From JAUIAI01 sp049680625 (GTDB lineage Bacteria > Pseudomonadota > Gammaproteobacteria > Burkholderiales > Burkholderiaceae_E): a stretch of DNA of 36,955 nt. Every line of letters starts with the position of its first letter. The stretch's first letter is position 1. The stretch spans positions 1-36,955 of the forward strand of contig JBAUID010000129.1 in the NCBI GenBank assembly GCA_049680625.1, read 5' to 3'. The translations under genes and the position numbers were made by a program. Of this stretch, positions 25,045 to 33,148 are shown in pieces. The notes under the pieces were generated by a model. The model had not been told where the DNA came from. It did not search any database and saw nothing but the letters and a program-made list of their open reading frames with translations.

Positions 25045-25236
25045 ATGTAAGACTCTACGCATCTCCCGTAGGAAAGATTGACCCTCCCTGAGGCCGCCTC
25101 TTAAAATGTGTGATCGGAGAGCGTGCGGTTGTTCGCGGATCAGCAGGTTGAAGTCTGATCAGCAAAATCAACGACGCGGCTGCATATTTGTAAGGTTGGC
25201 AAGCGCTGGTGAGCAAGTGCCCCGGGATGCGCTGTC
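25045..25236 (+). ncRNA. ssrS: 6S RNA candidate
   Basis: A fold like gammaproteobacterial 6S RNA can be drawn. The closing stem is CGCAT-CT-CCCG (25058-25068) with CGGGATGCG (25223-25231). A CCCTGAG motif sits on the 5' side of the central bubble (25086-25092). The apical arm has AAATGTG (25104-25110) pairing CATATTT (25183-25189), GTTG (25128-25131) pairing CAAC (25169-25172), and a terminal hairpin GATCAG/CTGATC (25138-25143 with 25155-25160). The order, the GAATGTG/CACATTC-type stem, TGCGGTTG and AAAA-then-CGACG all match E. coli 6S from memory, and the length of about 180-190 fits. 6S binds sigma70 RNA polymerase. The usual neighbour ygfA is absent here. Ends are approximate. Confidence 0.8.
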
Positions 25237-25365
25237 GGGCCAGCCGTCGGACAGGCTGTCAACAATTACGACAAGCACCCGTTAATCGCTAAAGCGGTAA
25301 CGCTGTACAGAAGAAGGCGCTTTTGTAGCGTCATGGATGTTCCGGAGTATCGGAAGGAGTAGATC

Positions 25366-26487
25366 ATGGGCCCGACCACGGGATCCATAAAAGCCCCGGA
25401 CCAGTATGGTTCCGGATGGCTTGCGCACTTGCCGTTGTGGGCCGTTTTTGGCCTTGGTGGCTTGGTAATGATTGCATCAGAGACCCCGGAGGCTGCGCGC
25501 AGCCCCGTCGGGCGGGTCGCGACAGGTGCGATTATGCCCGCGCCGATGGCCCTTCGACCGGTGACCGATTTTGCGATGCCAGCTACTCTGACCGACCTGG
25601 GTGATGTGCCGCCGGCGTCTCAAATTCTCGGATACAGGGATCCACATGCCCTGGGCGACATTTCTGCCGGGCTCGCAGTGGGGCAATGGCATTCCGATGC
25701 AGCGGCTCAGTCGCAATCCGGGCAGATCGTTGACCAGGCTGAAGTGCGCACCGCCACCAAAAACGCAGCGCGGACTGCTGAACCCATTGCCGAGCATGCG
25801 AACCTGAGCGCTGATACCAATTTAATTGGGTCTGTGCCAGCATTGAAATCGCATGCTGAATCGATTGACTTACTGATATCGAATATTGACCTCAGTCCGC
25901 CGATCTTTGCCGACGAAATGACCGGCTCATCAGATCTGATCGATCTGCGTCACCGGCAACACAAAATTGCGGATTTCCTGTCGCGTTATTACCGACGCTC
26001 AAAAGATGATATTCGGCAGTACGTGCGTTACGCCTATGAGTCTGGCCAGCGTAACGGAGTCGACCCGTTGCTGATTATTGGCATTATGTGTGTTGAGTCC
26101 AGCCTGAATCCGAAAGCAACCAGTCACAAAGGTGCAAAAGGTCTGATGCAAGTGCTGGTGGCCGCACATGAGAAGCGGTTCGAGCCATTTGGCGGTATCG
26201 AGAATGCTTACGACACCCGGACCAGCATTGAAATCGGTACCCGGATCATCGCCGGCATGATTGTGCGCACCGGCTCGGTAAAAAAAGCGTTGAAACATTA
26301 TGTTGGTGCCGCTAACTTCCGATCCGATGCCGGTTATGGGAACAAAGTGATTGGTATGCGCGACCGGGTCTGGGCTTCCGCACATGGCAGGCGGAACGTG
26401 GCCAAACCTAATATCAAATTGGCGATTAAACGAGCGGAAAAGGCGCAGGCGGCGCTGACCCCTGTTGTCCTCACTGCGAGACGTTAA
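25366..26487 (+). CDS. membrane-anchored lytic transglycosylase (SLT domain)
   Basis: This 373-residue protein has an N-terminal membrane segment (about 22-38), a low-complexity linker of about 150 residues, and a C-terminal goose-lysozyme-like SLT domain. The domain has catalytic Glu244 in CVESSLNP, GLMQV (259-263), and HYVGA (311-315), where the family usually has a Tyr-rich AYNAG-type motif. It cleaves glycan strands of peptidoglycan. GGAGT sits about 8 bases before ATG 25366, and a strong terminator follows. The anchor and long linker suggest an enzyme reaching the wall from the inner membrane. A basic tail (about 340-373) lies after the domain. Confidence 0.88.
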   Translation: MGPTTGSIKAPDQYGSGWLAHLPLWAVFGLGGLVMIASETPEAARSPVGRVATGAIMPAPMALRPVTDFAMPATLTDLGDVPPASQILGYRDPHALGDISAGLAVGQWHSDAAAQSQSGQIVDQAEVRTATKNAARTAEPIAEHANLSADTNLIGSVPALKSHAESIDLLISNIDLSPPIFADEMTGSSDLIDLRHRQHKIADFLSRYYRRSKDDIRQYVRYAYESGQRNGVDPLLIIGIMCVESSLNPKATSHKGAKGLMQVLVAAHEKRFEPFGGIENAYDTRTSIEIGTRIIAGMIVRTGSVKKALKHYVGAANFRSDAGYGNKVIGMRDRVWASAHGRRNVAKPNIKLAIKRAEKAQAALTPVVLTARR

Positions 26488-26510
26488 TCGACAGGCGTTT
26501 GCTATAGGAA

Positions 26511-26540
26511 AAGGCAAGCCGTTTGGCTTGCTTTTTTTTT
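26511..26540 (+). terminator. rho-independent terminator of the transglycosylase gene
   Basis: GCAAGCC (26514-26520) pairs with GGCTTGC (26525-26531) around a GTTT loop, and nine T residues follow (26532-26540). The stem can extend by flanking A-T and G-T pairs. It lies 24 bases past the stop codon. Confidence 0.92.
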
Positions 26541-26637
26541 GACTCAACGGTTTTTAGGACAATTTTATTAAGAAGATTGCCAATCTGCGCACGTTATTGT
26601 TGCCCCGTTTTTTTTGAGCTGATGTCACAATACGGCG

Positions 26638-27756
26638 ATGAAAAATGAAATCGAAGAACGCTTTGTGGCACTCCAGGAGTTTGTAGTCGCAGCGCGCGAC
26701 AAACTCGCAGACCATCCGTGGGGTTATGTTGTCGGCGGAACTGAAACGGAAACGGCACAACGTCGAAATCGCTCAGCCCTGGACAGCCTCGCCTTGCGGC
26801 CGCGAGTGCTGGCAGATGTCAGTAACGTTGACAGCACGACGACTCTCCTGGGGCGCCATTCAAGGCTGCCGGTTTTCCTGTGTCCGATTGGTGGCCTTGA
26901 ATCGTTTGACCCCGATGGGGCAATTACGGTTGCGCGCGCTGCCAGTCAGTTCGGGGTACCGATGATGCTGAGTTCAGTGTCAAAGTGGCCCGTTGAGAAG
27001 GTCGCCGAGTCCGTGCCTGCTAGTGAGCCTGGCAAATCAGATCTGTCACTGATTTTTCAACTTTACGCGCGCACGGATGCATCAGGCGTTGACGCCCTGG
27101 TAGACCGATCGCTGGCGCTAGACCTCCCGGCCTTTTGTATTACAGTTGATTCTGCAGTCTATAGCCGTCGCGAGCGTGACATCGTTTCGAGATTTGTTAA
27201 GCCGTGGCGCGCTGACGGTGAGGGTACCGCGGCACATTATCAGGCCGCACTTAACTGGAAAGATATCAGCCGGATCAGGAAACGATGGAACGGACCGCTG
27301 ATCCTCAAAGGCATTGCGACAGCTGAAGACGCTTTGATCGCAATTGATCACGGTGTCGATGTAATTTACGTATCAAACCATGGGGGACGGCAGCTGGATC
27401 ACGTACTTGGATCAACTGCCGTACTCCCCGAGGTTACCGAAGCCGTCAACGGGCGCGCGGTTGTCTTTGTTGATGGTGGGTATTGTCGCGGCACAGATAT
27501 AGCTAAGGCGATTGCGCTTGGAGCCAGCGGTGTTGGCCTGGGGCGAATGATGTGTCTTGCGCTGGCAGCTGCAGGCGCTCCGGGGGTTGTTCGTATGCTG
27601 GAACTGCTTGAGACGGAGTTCCAAATTGTTCTTGGACTACTCGGGGTCGACCGGGTTAGCGATATTCGGCCAAGTCATGTACAAAGTTGCGACCCAATGC
27701 CTTTTGATCACGCCTTGAGTAGTGCGTTCCCGCTGTTGGCTGATTTTAAGTACTAA
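26638..27756 (+). CDS. FMN-dependent 2-hydroxy-acid dehydrogenase/oxidase
   Basis: This 372-residue TIM-barrel flavoenzyme belongs to the glycolate oxidase/L-lactate dehydrogenase family. Visible landmarks are Tyr30 (GYVVGGTETE), FQLYA with Tyr143, ITVDSA (168-173), Lys224 in LILKGI, the catalytic His248 and Arg251 in VSNHGGRQLD, and the FMN-phosphate loop DGGYCRGTDIAKA (279-291). It oxidises an L-2-hydroxy acid to the 2-keto acid. Start ATG 26638 has only weak ribosome-site character. It stands alone after a terminator and is followed by the phosphoesterase on the same strand. Whether the electron acceptor is oxygen or a quinone cannot be told. Confidence 0.92.
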   Translation: MKNEIEERFVALQEFVVAARDKLADHPWGYVVGGTETETAQRRNRSALDSLALRPRVLADVSNVDSTTTLLGRHSRLPVFLCPIGGLESFDPDGAITVARAASQFGVPMMLSSVSKWPVEKVAESVPASEPGKSDLSLIFQLYARTDASGVDALVDRSLALDLPAFCITVDSAVYSRRERDIVSRFVKPWRADGEGTAAHYQAALNWKDISRIRKRWNGPLILKGIATAEDALIAIDHGVDVIYVSNHGGRQLDHVLGSTAVLPEVTEAVNGRAVVFVDGGYCRGTDIAKAIALGASGVGLGRMMCLALAAAGAPGVVRMLELLETEFQIVLGLLGVDRVSDIRPSHVQSCDPMPFDHALSSAFPLLADFKY

Positions 27757-27925
27757 AGGGGCAGATTCTTCTGATGGGCAGGAAATGATCGATTTGGCAG
27801 CCGTTCGGCGTCTCTACACTGCCGCGTAACTTGCTATAGTGGCAGGCCGTTGGAGGCTTGGCCAAGATCTGGCAAGGCTTTAATGCGGTGTCTTAGCGCG
27901 TAAGCGCACGCCAGAAAAATCTAAC

Positions 27926-28876
27926 ATGACCAAAACGCCTGCGGACGGAAATTTTAGTGAGCTGGCTGCGCGAGTAGACGCAGACCTCTTACGCTGCCGC
28001 ATGGAAAAAGAGGGCGCCAAAGAAGTCTCGGTACAGAAGCGTGGTCAGAACTTCTTTTTCAACGATCAAAAAATTTCGTTCAGAAGTCTGTTCCGGCGCA
28101 GTCTGAAGCTTGCTGGTCTGCTTAACTCTGGCCGCCAGAACGCCCTCGAACTTGCCGTGACTTATCACGACCTGCGGGTGCGCGACCTGCCGGTTGAGTT
28201 TGATGGCTATCGAATACTGCATCTGAGTGATTTACACCTGGATGCAAACGAGTTTTTGCCCACGGTTCTGATTGATCAGATTGGAGCGGTTCAAAGCGAT
28301 TTGTGTGTGATGACTGGCGACTTTCGTGCCCGCTCTTTTGGCCCGATCGACAACTGCATAGAACATCTGGGCGAAGTGGTCCGGCATATCAAGACGCCAA
28401 TCTACGCAACCCTCGGTAACCATGATTCAATTCGAATGGTGCCGGCGATTGAATCGTTGGGCATTCGGTTGCTGCTGAATGAGTCAGTGCCACTGGATCA
28501 TAAAGATCAGCAGATTCAACTTCTTGGCGTTGACGACCCGCATTATTTCCGGTCCGACGATCTGGCCAAAGCGGCACATGGTTTGTCCCGCGATGATTGC
28601 TTATTGTTGCTCGCGCATTCGCCTGAGTTGATTGCTGACGCCCATCAGATTGGGGTTTCGGCTTATCTGTGTGGCCACACCCATGGCGGACAGATTTGTT
28701 TGCCTGGCGGCATGCCGTTAATTAGTAATGCGCGGGCCTCGTGGCGGTATAGCTCAGGCTCCTGGCGGTACAAAGAAATGGCCGGATATACGTCTCGCGG
28801 TTCCGGCGTATCGATTGTTGATGTCCGTTTTAATTGTGCACCGGAAATCACTGTCCATACGTTGCGCGTTGGCTGA
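27926..28876 (+). CDS. calcineurin-like metallophosphoesterase (YkuE/YaeI-type)
   Basis: This 316-residue protein shows the full dimetal set: SDLH (101-104), GDF (131-133), GNHD (164-167), AHSPE (230-234) and GHTHGGQ (250-256). The order and the CGHTHGGQICLPGG ending are like the YkuE/YaeI group, some of which act on lipid A precursors or phospholipids. An N-terminal 90 residues precedes the catalytic domain, with a weakly hydrophobic stretch but no clear signal peptide. ATG 27926 has no strong Shine-Dalgarno site. It converges with the monooxygenase gene 31 bases away. Confidence 0.88.
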   Translation: MTKTPADGNFSELAARVDADLLRCRMEKEGAKEVSVQKRGQNFFFNDQKISFRSLFRRSLKLAGLLNSGRQNALELAVTYHDLRVRDLPVEFDGYRILHLSDLHLDANEFLPTVLIDQIGAVQSDLCVMTGDFRARSFGPIDNCIEHLGEVVRHIKTPIYATLGNHDSIRMVPAIESLGIRLLLNESVPLDHKDQQIQLLGVDDPHYFRSDDLAKAAHGLSRDDCLLLLAHSPELIADAHQIGVSAYLCGHTHGGQICLPGGMPLISNARASWRYSSGSWRYKEMAGYTSRGSGVSIVDVRFNCAPEITVHTLRVG

Positions 28877-28907
28877 TTTTATTCCAGAATTTTTTTGACG
28901 CTTTGCG

Positions 28908-30278
28908 TCAGCCTTGCGAAGTTGCTTTCGAAGTAGCATCCGCAGTTGTATTGTTACGCAGTTTTTTCATCATTCCCATCGATTTTTTAAGGGCCTTTAT
29001 GTACGGCACGCTTTCTTCTTCAAGCTTGTGACGGGGCGTCTCTCTGAAATGATTCGCCACCCATTGCTCTCGTTGCCGGATGTCCGCCCGCATCGTGTCA
29101 GGTGATGGCAAAAGGGCATTCCCCAGTTCGATTTCACGCACCCATTTGGCCTGGTGATCGAAAATAAAGTTCAAAGCGGTATCGGTGTTAAAAAAACCCA
29201 TCAGGTATAGACCCGGCCAGTCGGGAACGACAATACGCTTGTATAAGTCGATTTTGTTATCGCCAATCTGAACAACGTCGTTGCTGAGAAATGGTAGTTC
29301 GGTTCGATAACCGGTTGCGCCGATTAAGACATCGAATTCTTCATGGCTGCCATCTTCAAACCAAATCGTCTGACCTTCAATACGGGAAATACCTTGTTTT
29401 ACTTCTACCCGTCGATAGGCAATATCGGTAACGATTGTGCCGTTACTGGTGACGTGGACTCGTTTGTCTGGTTTGCGAAAACCAAGCTTTTCCATGTCTC
29501 CGTGCATTAACCAAGTCATTGCCTTAATCAGTGTGCGGCGAAGCCCATAAGGTATCCAGGGGCGTTGCAGCTTACTCGACAGATCGGTAAACGGTCGTCC
29601 AAATATCAGTTTTGGCAGGATCAACACGCCGGAGCGGGCAACGAGGACACATCGGGTTGAGTTAACACAGACATCGCCCGCTATATCGCAGGCGGAATTG
29701 CCGACACCCACGATACAAATGCGTTTGCCGACAAAGGGTTCGGGAGCTTTGTAATCATGTGAGTGTAAATACTGACCGGCGAATTGATCTTGGTATTCAG
29801 GTATATGGCGAGGGACATGCAGGTGCCCGGAAGCGACCATGACTGAGTCAAAGATTTCTTCCTGGCCGTCCTGGGTTGTAATTTTCCAGAGCGGATCTTC
29901 TTTGTGTGGGGTAAACAGTGGCTTGATGTCACTGACCGGGGTGTTGAAGCGGATGTGTTCCGTAACACCAAAATGTTCTGCGTAGTACTCCAGGTATTCG
30001 TGCATGTCGCGATGGTCTGGAAAACTTTGAACTTCTTTTTTGAAGTCCAGGTCGGGAAACCGCGTGACATTGCGCGAGGTATTGATATGTAAGGTACGGT
30101 AGGCTGACGACAGCCCGTTGTCATTTTCGTAACACCACATACCGCCAATCTGGCTGCCAATTTCAAACACGGTAATCTCGAAACCGGCTTGTTTCATTGT
30201 TTTGGCCGCGCAAATACCACAGGCACCGGCGCCAATAATGGCGATTTTTTTCTTCTTTTGTGAGGTGCTGTCGGGCAC
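28908..30278 (-). CDS. flavin-containing monooxygenase (FMO/Baeyer-Villiger-like)
   Basis: This 456-residue protein has an FAD Rossmann motif GAGACG (16-21), a second NADPH motif GVGNSA (191-196) and, just before it, FAGQYLHSHDY (166-176), which fits the FMO signature FxGxxxHxxx(F/Y). Such enzymes oxygenate N, S or carbonyl groups using NADPH and O2. Translation starts at GTG 30278, 2 bases after the acyl-CoA ligase stop, with GGAG 9 bases upstream inside the ligase end. The operon with a CoA ligase suggests oxygenation before or after CoA activation of a lipid-like compound. Baeyer-Villiger activity cannot be separated from N-oxygenation by eye. Confidence 0.9.
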   Translation of the reverse strand: MPDSTSQKKKKIAIIGAGACGICAAKTMKQAGFEITVFEIGSQIGGMWCYENDNGLSSAYRTLHINTSRNVTRFPDLDFKKEVQSFPDHRDMHEYLEYYAEHFGVTEHIRFNTPVSDIKPLFTPHKEDPLWKITTQDGQEEIFDSVMVASGHLHVPRHIPEYQDQFAGQYLHSHDYKAPEPFVGKRICIVGVGNSACDIAGDVCVNSTRCVLVARSGVLILPKLIFGRPFTDLSSKLQRPWIPYGLRRTLIKAMTWLMHGDMEKLGFRKPDKRVHVTSNGTIVTDIAYRRVEVKQGISRIEGQTIWFEDGSHEEFDVLIGATGYRTELPFLSNDVVQIGDNKIDLYKRIVVPDWPGLYLMGFFNTDTALNFIFDHQAKWVREIELGNALLPSPDTMRADIRQREQWVANHFRETPRHKLEEESVPYIKALKKSMGMMKKLRNNTTADATSKATSQG

Positions 30279-30280
30279 GC

Positions 30281-31801
30281 TTATTCTCCGCTCGAATCTT
30301 GATGAGATTCTTCCAGCTTACGTAGCTCGGTTTTCAGGATTTTGCCGTAATTGTTCTTTGGCAGGCTGGCGACATGTCGATAATATTTGGGCCTTTTGAA
30401 ACGGGCGATGCTGTTCAGGCACAGCATGTTTAATTCATCCTGGTCGGCGACACATCCGTCTTTCCAGGCAACATAAGCGATAACAATTTCCCCCCATTCA
30501 TCATCGGGCCTGCCTATGACGGATACCTCAGCGACGCCGGGATGCTGTTGCAGGACTTCTTCAATTTCTCTCGGATAAATATTGGTGCCGCCTGAAATAA
30601 TCATGTCTTTGGAACGGTCTTTAAGGGTCAGGAACCCGTCTTCATCCAGGCTGCCCATGTCACCTGTCCATAACCAGTTGTCACGCAGCGCGCGCGCACT
30701 CGCCTGTGGATTGTTCCAGTAAGCAGGGATCACGCTGTCTCCGCGGCAAATTACTTCGCCAATATCGCCAACGGGTACAACCGTACCCCGCTCATCGACA
30801 GTCTGTACCTCGATAACTGATTGTGCGAACCCGGCTGAGCCGATGCGTTGTTCAAACTTTGGGTGACTGCGGTCTGCGTAGATCGACTGTGGCAGGGCGG
30901 TAATAGTCATTGGTGATTCGCCCTGGCCGTATATCTGCGCCAGCCGCGGACCAAAGCGGTCAAGATAAGACTTCACGTCTGCGACCAGCATTGGCGCCCC
31001 CCCGTACAGGATAGACTTCAGCCCGGAAAAATTACGTTCTATCGGGTGCGCTGTCAGCCGCCGAATCATCGTCGGTGCCGCAAAAAATACCGTGTTTGGC
31101 CAGTGGTCAATCATGTCGAATATTTCACTCGCATCGAAGCCACCAGATTCCGGTACGACCTGACATGATCCTTTCATCAAATGGGGCAAAGCATATAAAC
31201 CAGAACCGTGACTTAACGGCGCCGGGTGCAAAATCGAATGCCATGGTGGGGACGTGTCAACGTCGGCGAGGTAACATAAAGATGCGGCCATCAGGTTGCG
31301 ATGGGTAATCATCGCTCCCTTCGGGCGTCCTGTTGTGCCGGACGTATAGAAAAGCCAGGCAAGATCGGTTGGCTGAGTGGGGAAAACCCCCACTGGATCA
31401 TGTGCGGCAAGCTGGTGAAAGTCAGCAGAGCCAACTTCAATAGCGCGCACTGATGAACCCTCGAGTTGATTGGTCAGCTCCGGTGAGGTGAAGCAGGCGG
31501 ACGTCCCGGAATCTTCGAGGATAAAAGCAGTTTCCCTGGCATGTAGCTTTGCATTGATTGGGACGGCAGCAAATCCGCCGTGCCAACAGGCCAGCAGGCA
31601 TTCGAAGTAGGCCGGAATGTTTTTCATCAACAATCCGATCCGGTCGCCGGGTTTCAGGCCGGATGCTTGCAGTCCGCTGGCCAGTCGGGCGGTTTGCACC
31701 GCCAGTGACGCGTAATCATGGACAACATGCTTGCCAAGGGCTACGGCTGGGGCATCAGGAGTCACCAGCCCCCACTTGCGAACGTATTGGGCAAAATTCA
31801 T
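30281..31801 (-). CDS. AMP-forming acyl-CoA synthetase (long/medium-chain or aromatic acid ligase)
   Basis: This 506-residue adenylate-forming enzyme has YTSGTTGRPKG (152-162), YGQGES (291-296), WTGDMG (378-383), the hinge DRSKDMIISGGTNIYPREIEE near 395-415, and the catalytic Lys487 in NNYGKILK. It makes an acyl-AMP and then an acyl-CoA from a free acid. Start ATG 31801 has AGAGA about 5 bases upstream. It is first in an operon with the flavin monooxygenase and divergent from a thiolase gene, with 113 bases between the two starts. That arrangement suggests a shared regulatory region. The acid it activates is unknown. Confidence 0.92.
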   Translation of the reverse strand: MNFAQYVRKWGLVTPDAPAVALGKHVVHDYASLAVQTARLASGLQASGLKPGDRIGLLMKNIPAYFECLLACWHGGFAAVPINAKLHARETAFILEDSGTSACFTSPELTNQLEGSSVRAIEVGSADFHQLAAHDPVGVFPTQPTDLAWLFYTSGTTGRPKGAMITHRNLMAASLCYLADVDTSPPWHSILHPAPLSHGSGLYALPHLMKGSCQVVPESGGFDASEIFDMIDHWPNTVFFAAPTMIRRLTAHPIERNFSGLKSILYGGAPMLVADVKSYLDRFGPRLAQIYGQGESPMTITALPQSIYADRSHPKFEQRIGSAGFAQSVIEVQTVDERGTVVPVGDIGEVICRGDSVIPAYWNNPQASARALRDNWLWTGDMGSLDEDGFLTLKDRSKDMIISGGTNIYPREIEEVLQQHPGVAEVSVIGRPDDEWGEIVIAYVAWKDGCVADQDELNMLCLNSIARFKRPKYYRHVASLPKNNYGKILKTELRKLEESHQDSSGE

Positions 31802-31914
31802 GTTTCTCTATTCAAAATAAAAAGGCGTGCCATGCCTATTGGTCTGTACCGGGTGAAGCGGCGGATAAGATTGCAGGTTAACAGCTAAATTGCTGCCACT
31901 CTGAGGGAATTATT

Positions 31915-33105
31915 ATGCAATTTAAGGGCTGCTACATCCCGTATCGCGCGTATTGGTCATCACCATTTTGCCGCTGGCAAGGGAGGCTTGCTGAAGAGCA
32001 TCCGATCAAGTTGGCGGCCGCCTGCGCGCGACGAATGCTTGATACGCGCGGTTGTGATCCTGCGGCACTTGGCAGTCTTCATCTCGGTATGTCGGTGCCG
32101 CAACACCAAAGTTTTTATGGCGCGCCATGGCTTGGCGCGCTCATGGACGCTCCCCGGCTTACCGGGCCGACTATTGCCCAGGCATGTGCCACGTCGGCAC
32201 GGGTCATAGCGTCAGCCGGATCGGCAGTGTCACTGAAAGCATCAGGCCTGGAGCTTGCGTTGGCGACTGACCGAATTAGCAACGGGCCGCATATTTACTA
32301 TCCAAAGCCCTCAGGCCCGGGTGGCCAGGGGGTTAGTGAAAACTGGGTCATGGATAACTTTAATAAAGATCCGTATGCCGGGGTTGCGATGGTGCAGACG
32401 GCAGAGAATGTTGCCGCCCGAGCCGGTATTTCGCGAACAGCGCAAGATGAATTAGCGGTGCATCGATACCAGCAATACCAGGAATCACTTGCCGGTGACA
32501 GAGCGTTTCAACGTGGATACATGCAGCCGATCGAGTTACGCAGCCGCGCCGGGGTTCAAGTTGTCGACACCGATGAGGGCATTAACGAAACGAGCATAGA
32601 GGCAGTCAGAAAACTTAATCCCGTGCTTGAGGGGGGCACTGTAACTTATGCCGCACAGACACACCCTGCAGATGGCAATGCGGGCATGCTGATTGGCAGT
32701 CTTGAACGTACGCGGGATGTCAGCGACAACAGCAGCATCACGATTGAGTTGTTGTCGTACGGAGAGGCGCGGGTTGAAAAAGCCCATATGGGGATGGCCC
32801 CAGTACCGGCAGCCCAGGCGGCATTGAACACTGCCGGTATTTCGATCGCTGAACTGGCGGTGATAAAAACCCACAATCCGTTCGCCGTGAATGATTTGTA
32901 TTTTGCTCAGGAGACAGGTTATGACCCACGGAAAATGAACAATTTTGGCTCGTCTCTTGTGTTCGGCCATCCCCAGGGGCCAACCGGTATGCGGTTGGTC
33001 ATTGAGATGATTGAAGAACTGGTTCGGCTAGGTGGTGGGTACGGATTGTTTACCGGCTGTGCGGCGGGTGACACCGGAGCAGCAATTACTGTCAAAGTTA
33101 CATAG
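31915..33105 (+). CDS. thiolase-family acyl-CoA acetyltransferase
   Basis: This 396-residue thiolase has the nucleophile Cys91 in AQACATS, the histidine motif HNPFA (320-324) in place of the usual NEAFA, GHPQGPTG (351-358) with His352, and Cys382 in GCAAGDTG in place of CxGGGxG. All three catalytic groups remain, so activity is likely, but the motifs differ from housekeeping FadA/AtoB. It may cleave a bulky or branched 3-ketoacyl-CoA. GAGGG precedes ATG 31915 at good spacing. It is divergent from the CoA ligase and convergent with the SelD fusion. An SCP2-type thiolase role in sterol or fatty-acid cleavage is an alternative. Confidence 0.9.
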   Translation: MQFKGCYIPYRAYWSSPFCRWQGRLAEEHPIKLAAACARRMLDTRGCDPAALGSLHLGMSVPQHQSFYGAPWLGALMDAPRLTGPTIAQACATSARVIASAGSAVSLKASGLELALATDRISNGPHIYYPKPSGPGGQGVSENWVMDNFNKDPYAGVAMVQTAENVAARAGISRTAQDELAVHRYQQYQESLAGDRAFQRGYMQPIELRSRAGVQVVDTDEGINETSIEAVRKLNPVLEGGTVTYAAQTHPADGNAGMLIGSLERTRDVSDNSSITIELLSYGEARVEKAHMGMAPVPAAQAALNTAGISIAELAVIKTHNPFAVNDLYFAQETGYDPRKMNNFGSSLVFGHPQGPTGMRLVIEMIEELVRLGGGYGLFTGCAAGDTGAAITVKVT

Positions 33106-33148
33106 ACCGAAGCCCGTTGGCCCGCTAACTCATCAGCCAAATAGATGA

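Larger units (their letters stand above)
24806..25365 (+). other. 560-base intergenic region
   Basis: No coding region is supported here. The stretch contains a three-way-junction-like inverted repeat set (24901-24968), the 6S RNA candidate (about 25045-25236), and a leader of about 130 bases before the transglycosylase gene that ends in GGAGT. TATAAA at 24985 and TTGAAA at 25005 are the only promoter-like words noted, and they are not at proper spacing. Confidence 0.7.

Noticed and set aside
28893..28911. TGACGC/GCGTCA hairpin with a run of T between convergent genes
   Set aside because: The T-run lies before the stem on the plus strand and gives A after the stem on the minus strand, so it does not fit a rho-independent terminator in either direction; it also overlaps the end of the monooxygenase gene.
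29681..30166. 161-codon open frame in another minus-strand frame of the monooxygenase gene
   Set aside because: The monooxygenase frame carries all FAD and NADPH motifs; the alternative has no family features.
32125..32146. GCGCGCCA/TGGCGCGC inverted repeat
   Set aside because: It is inside the thiolase coding region, GC-rich and explained by codon use; no regulatory position.
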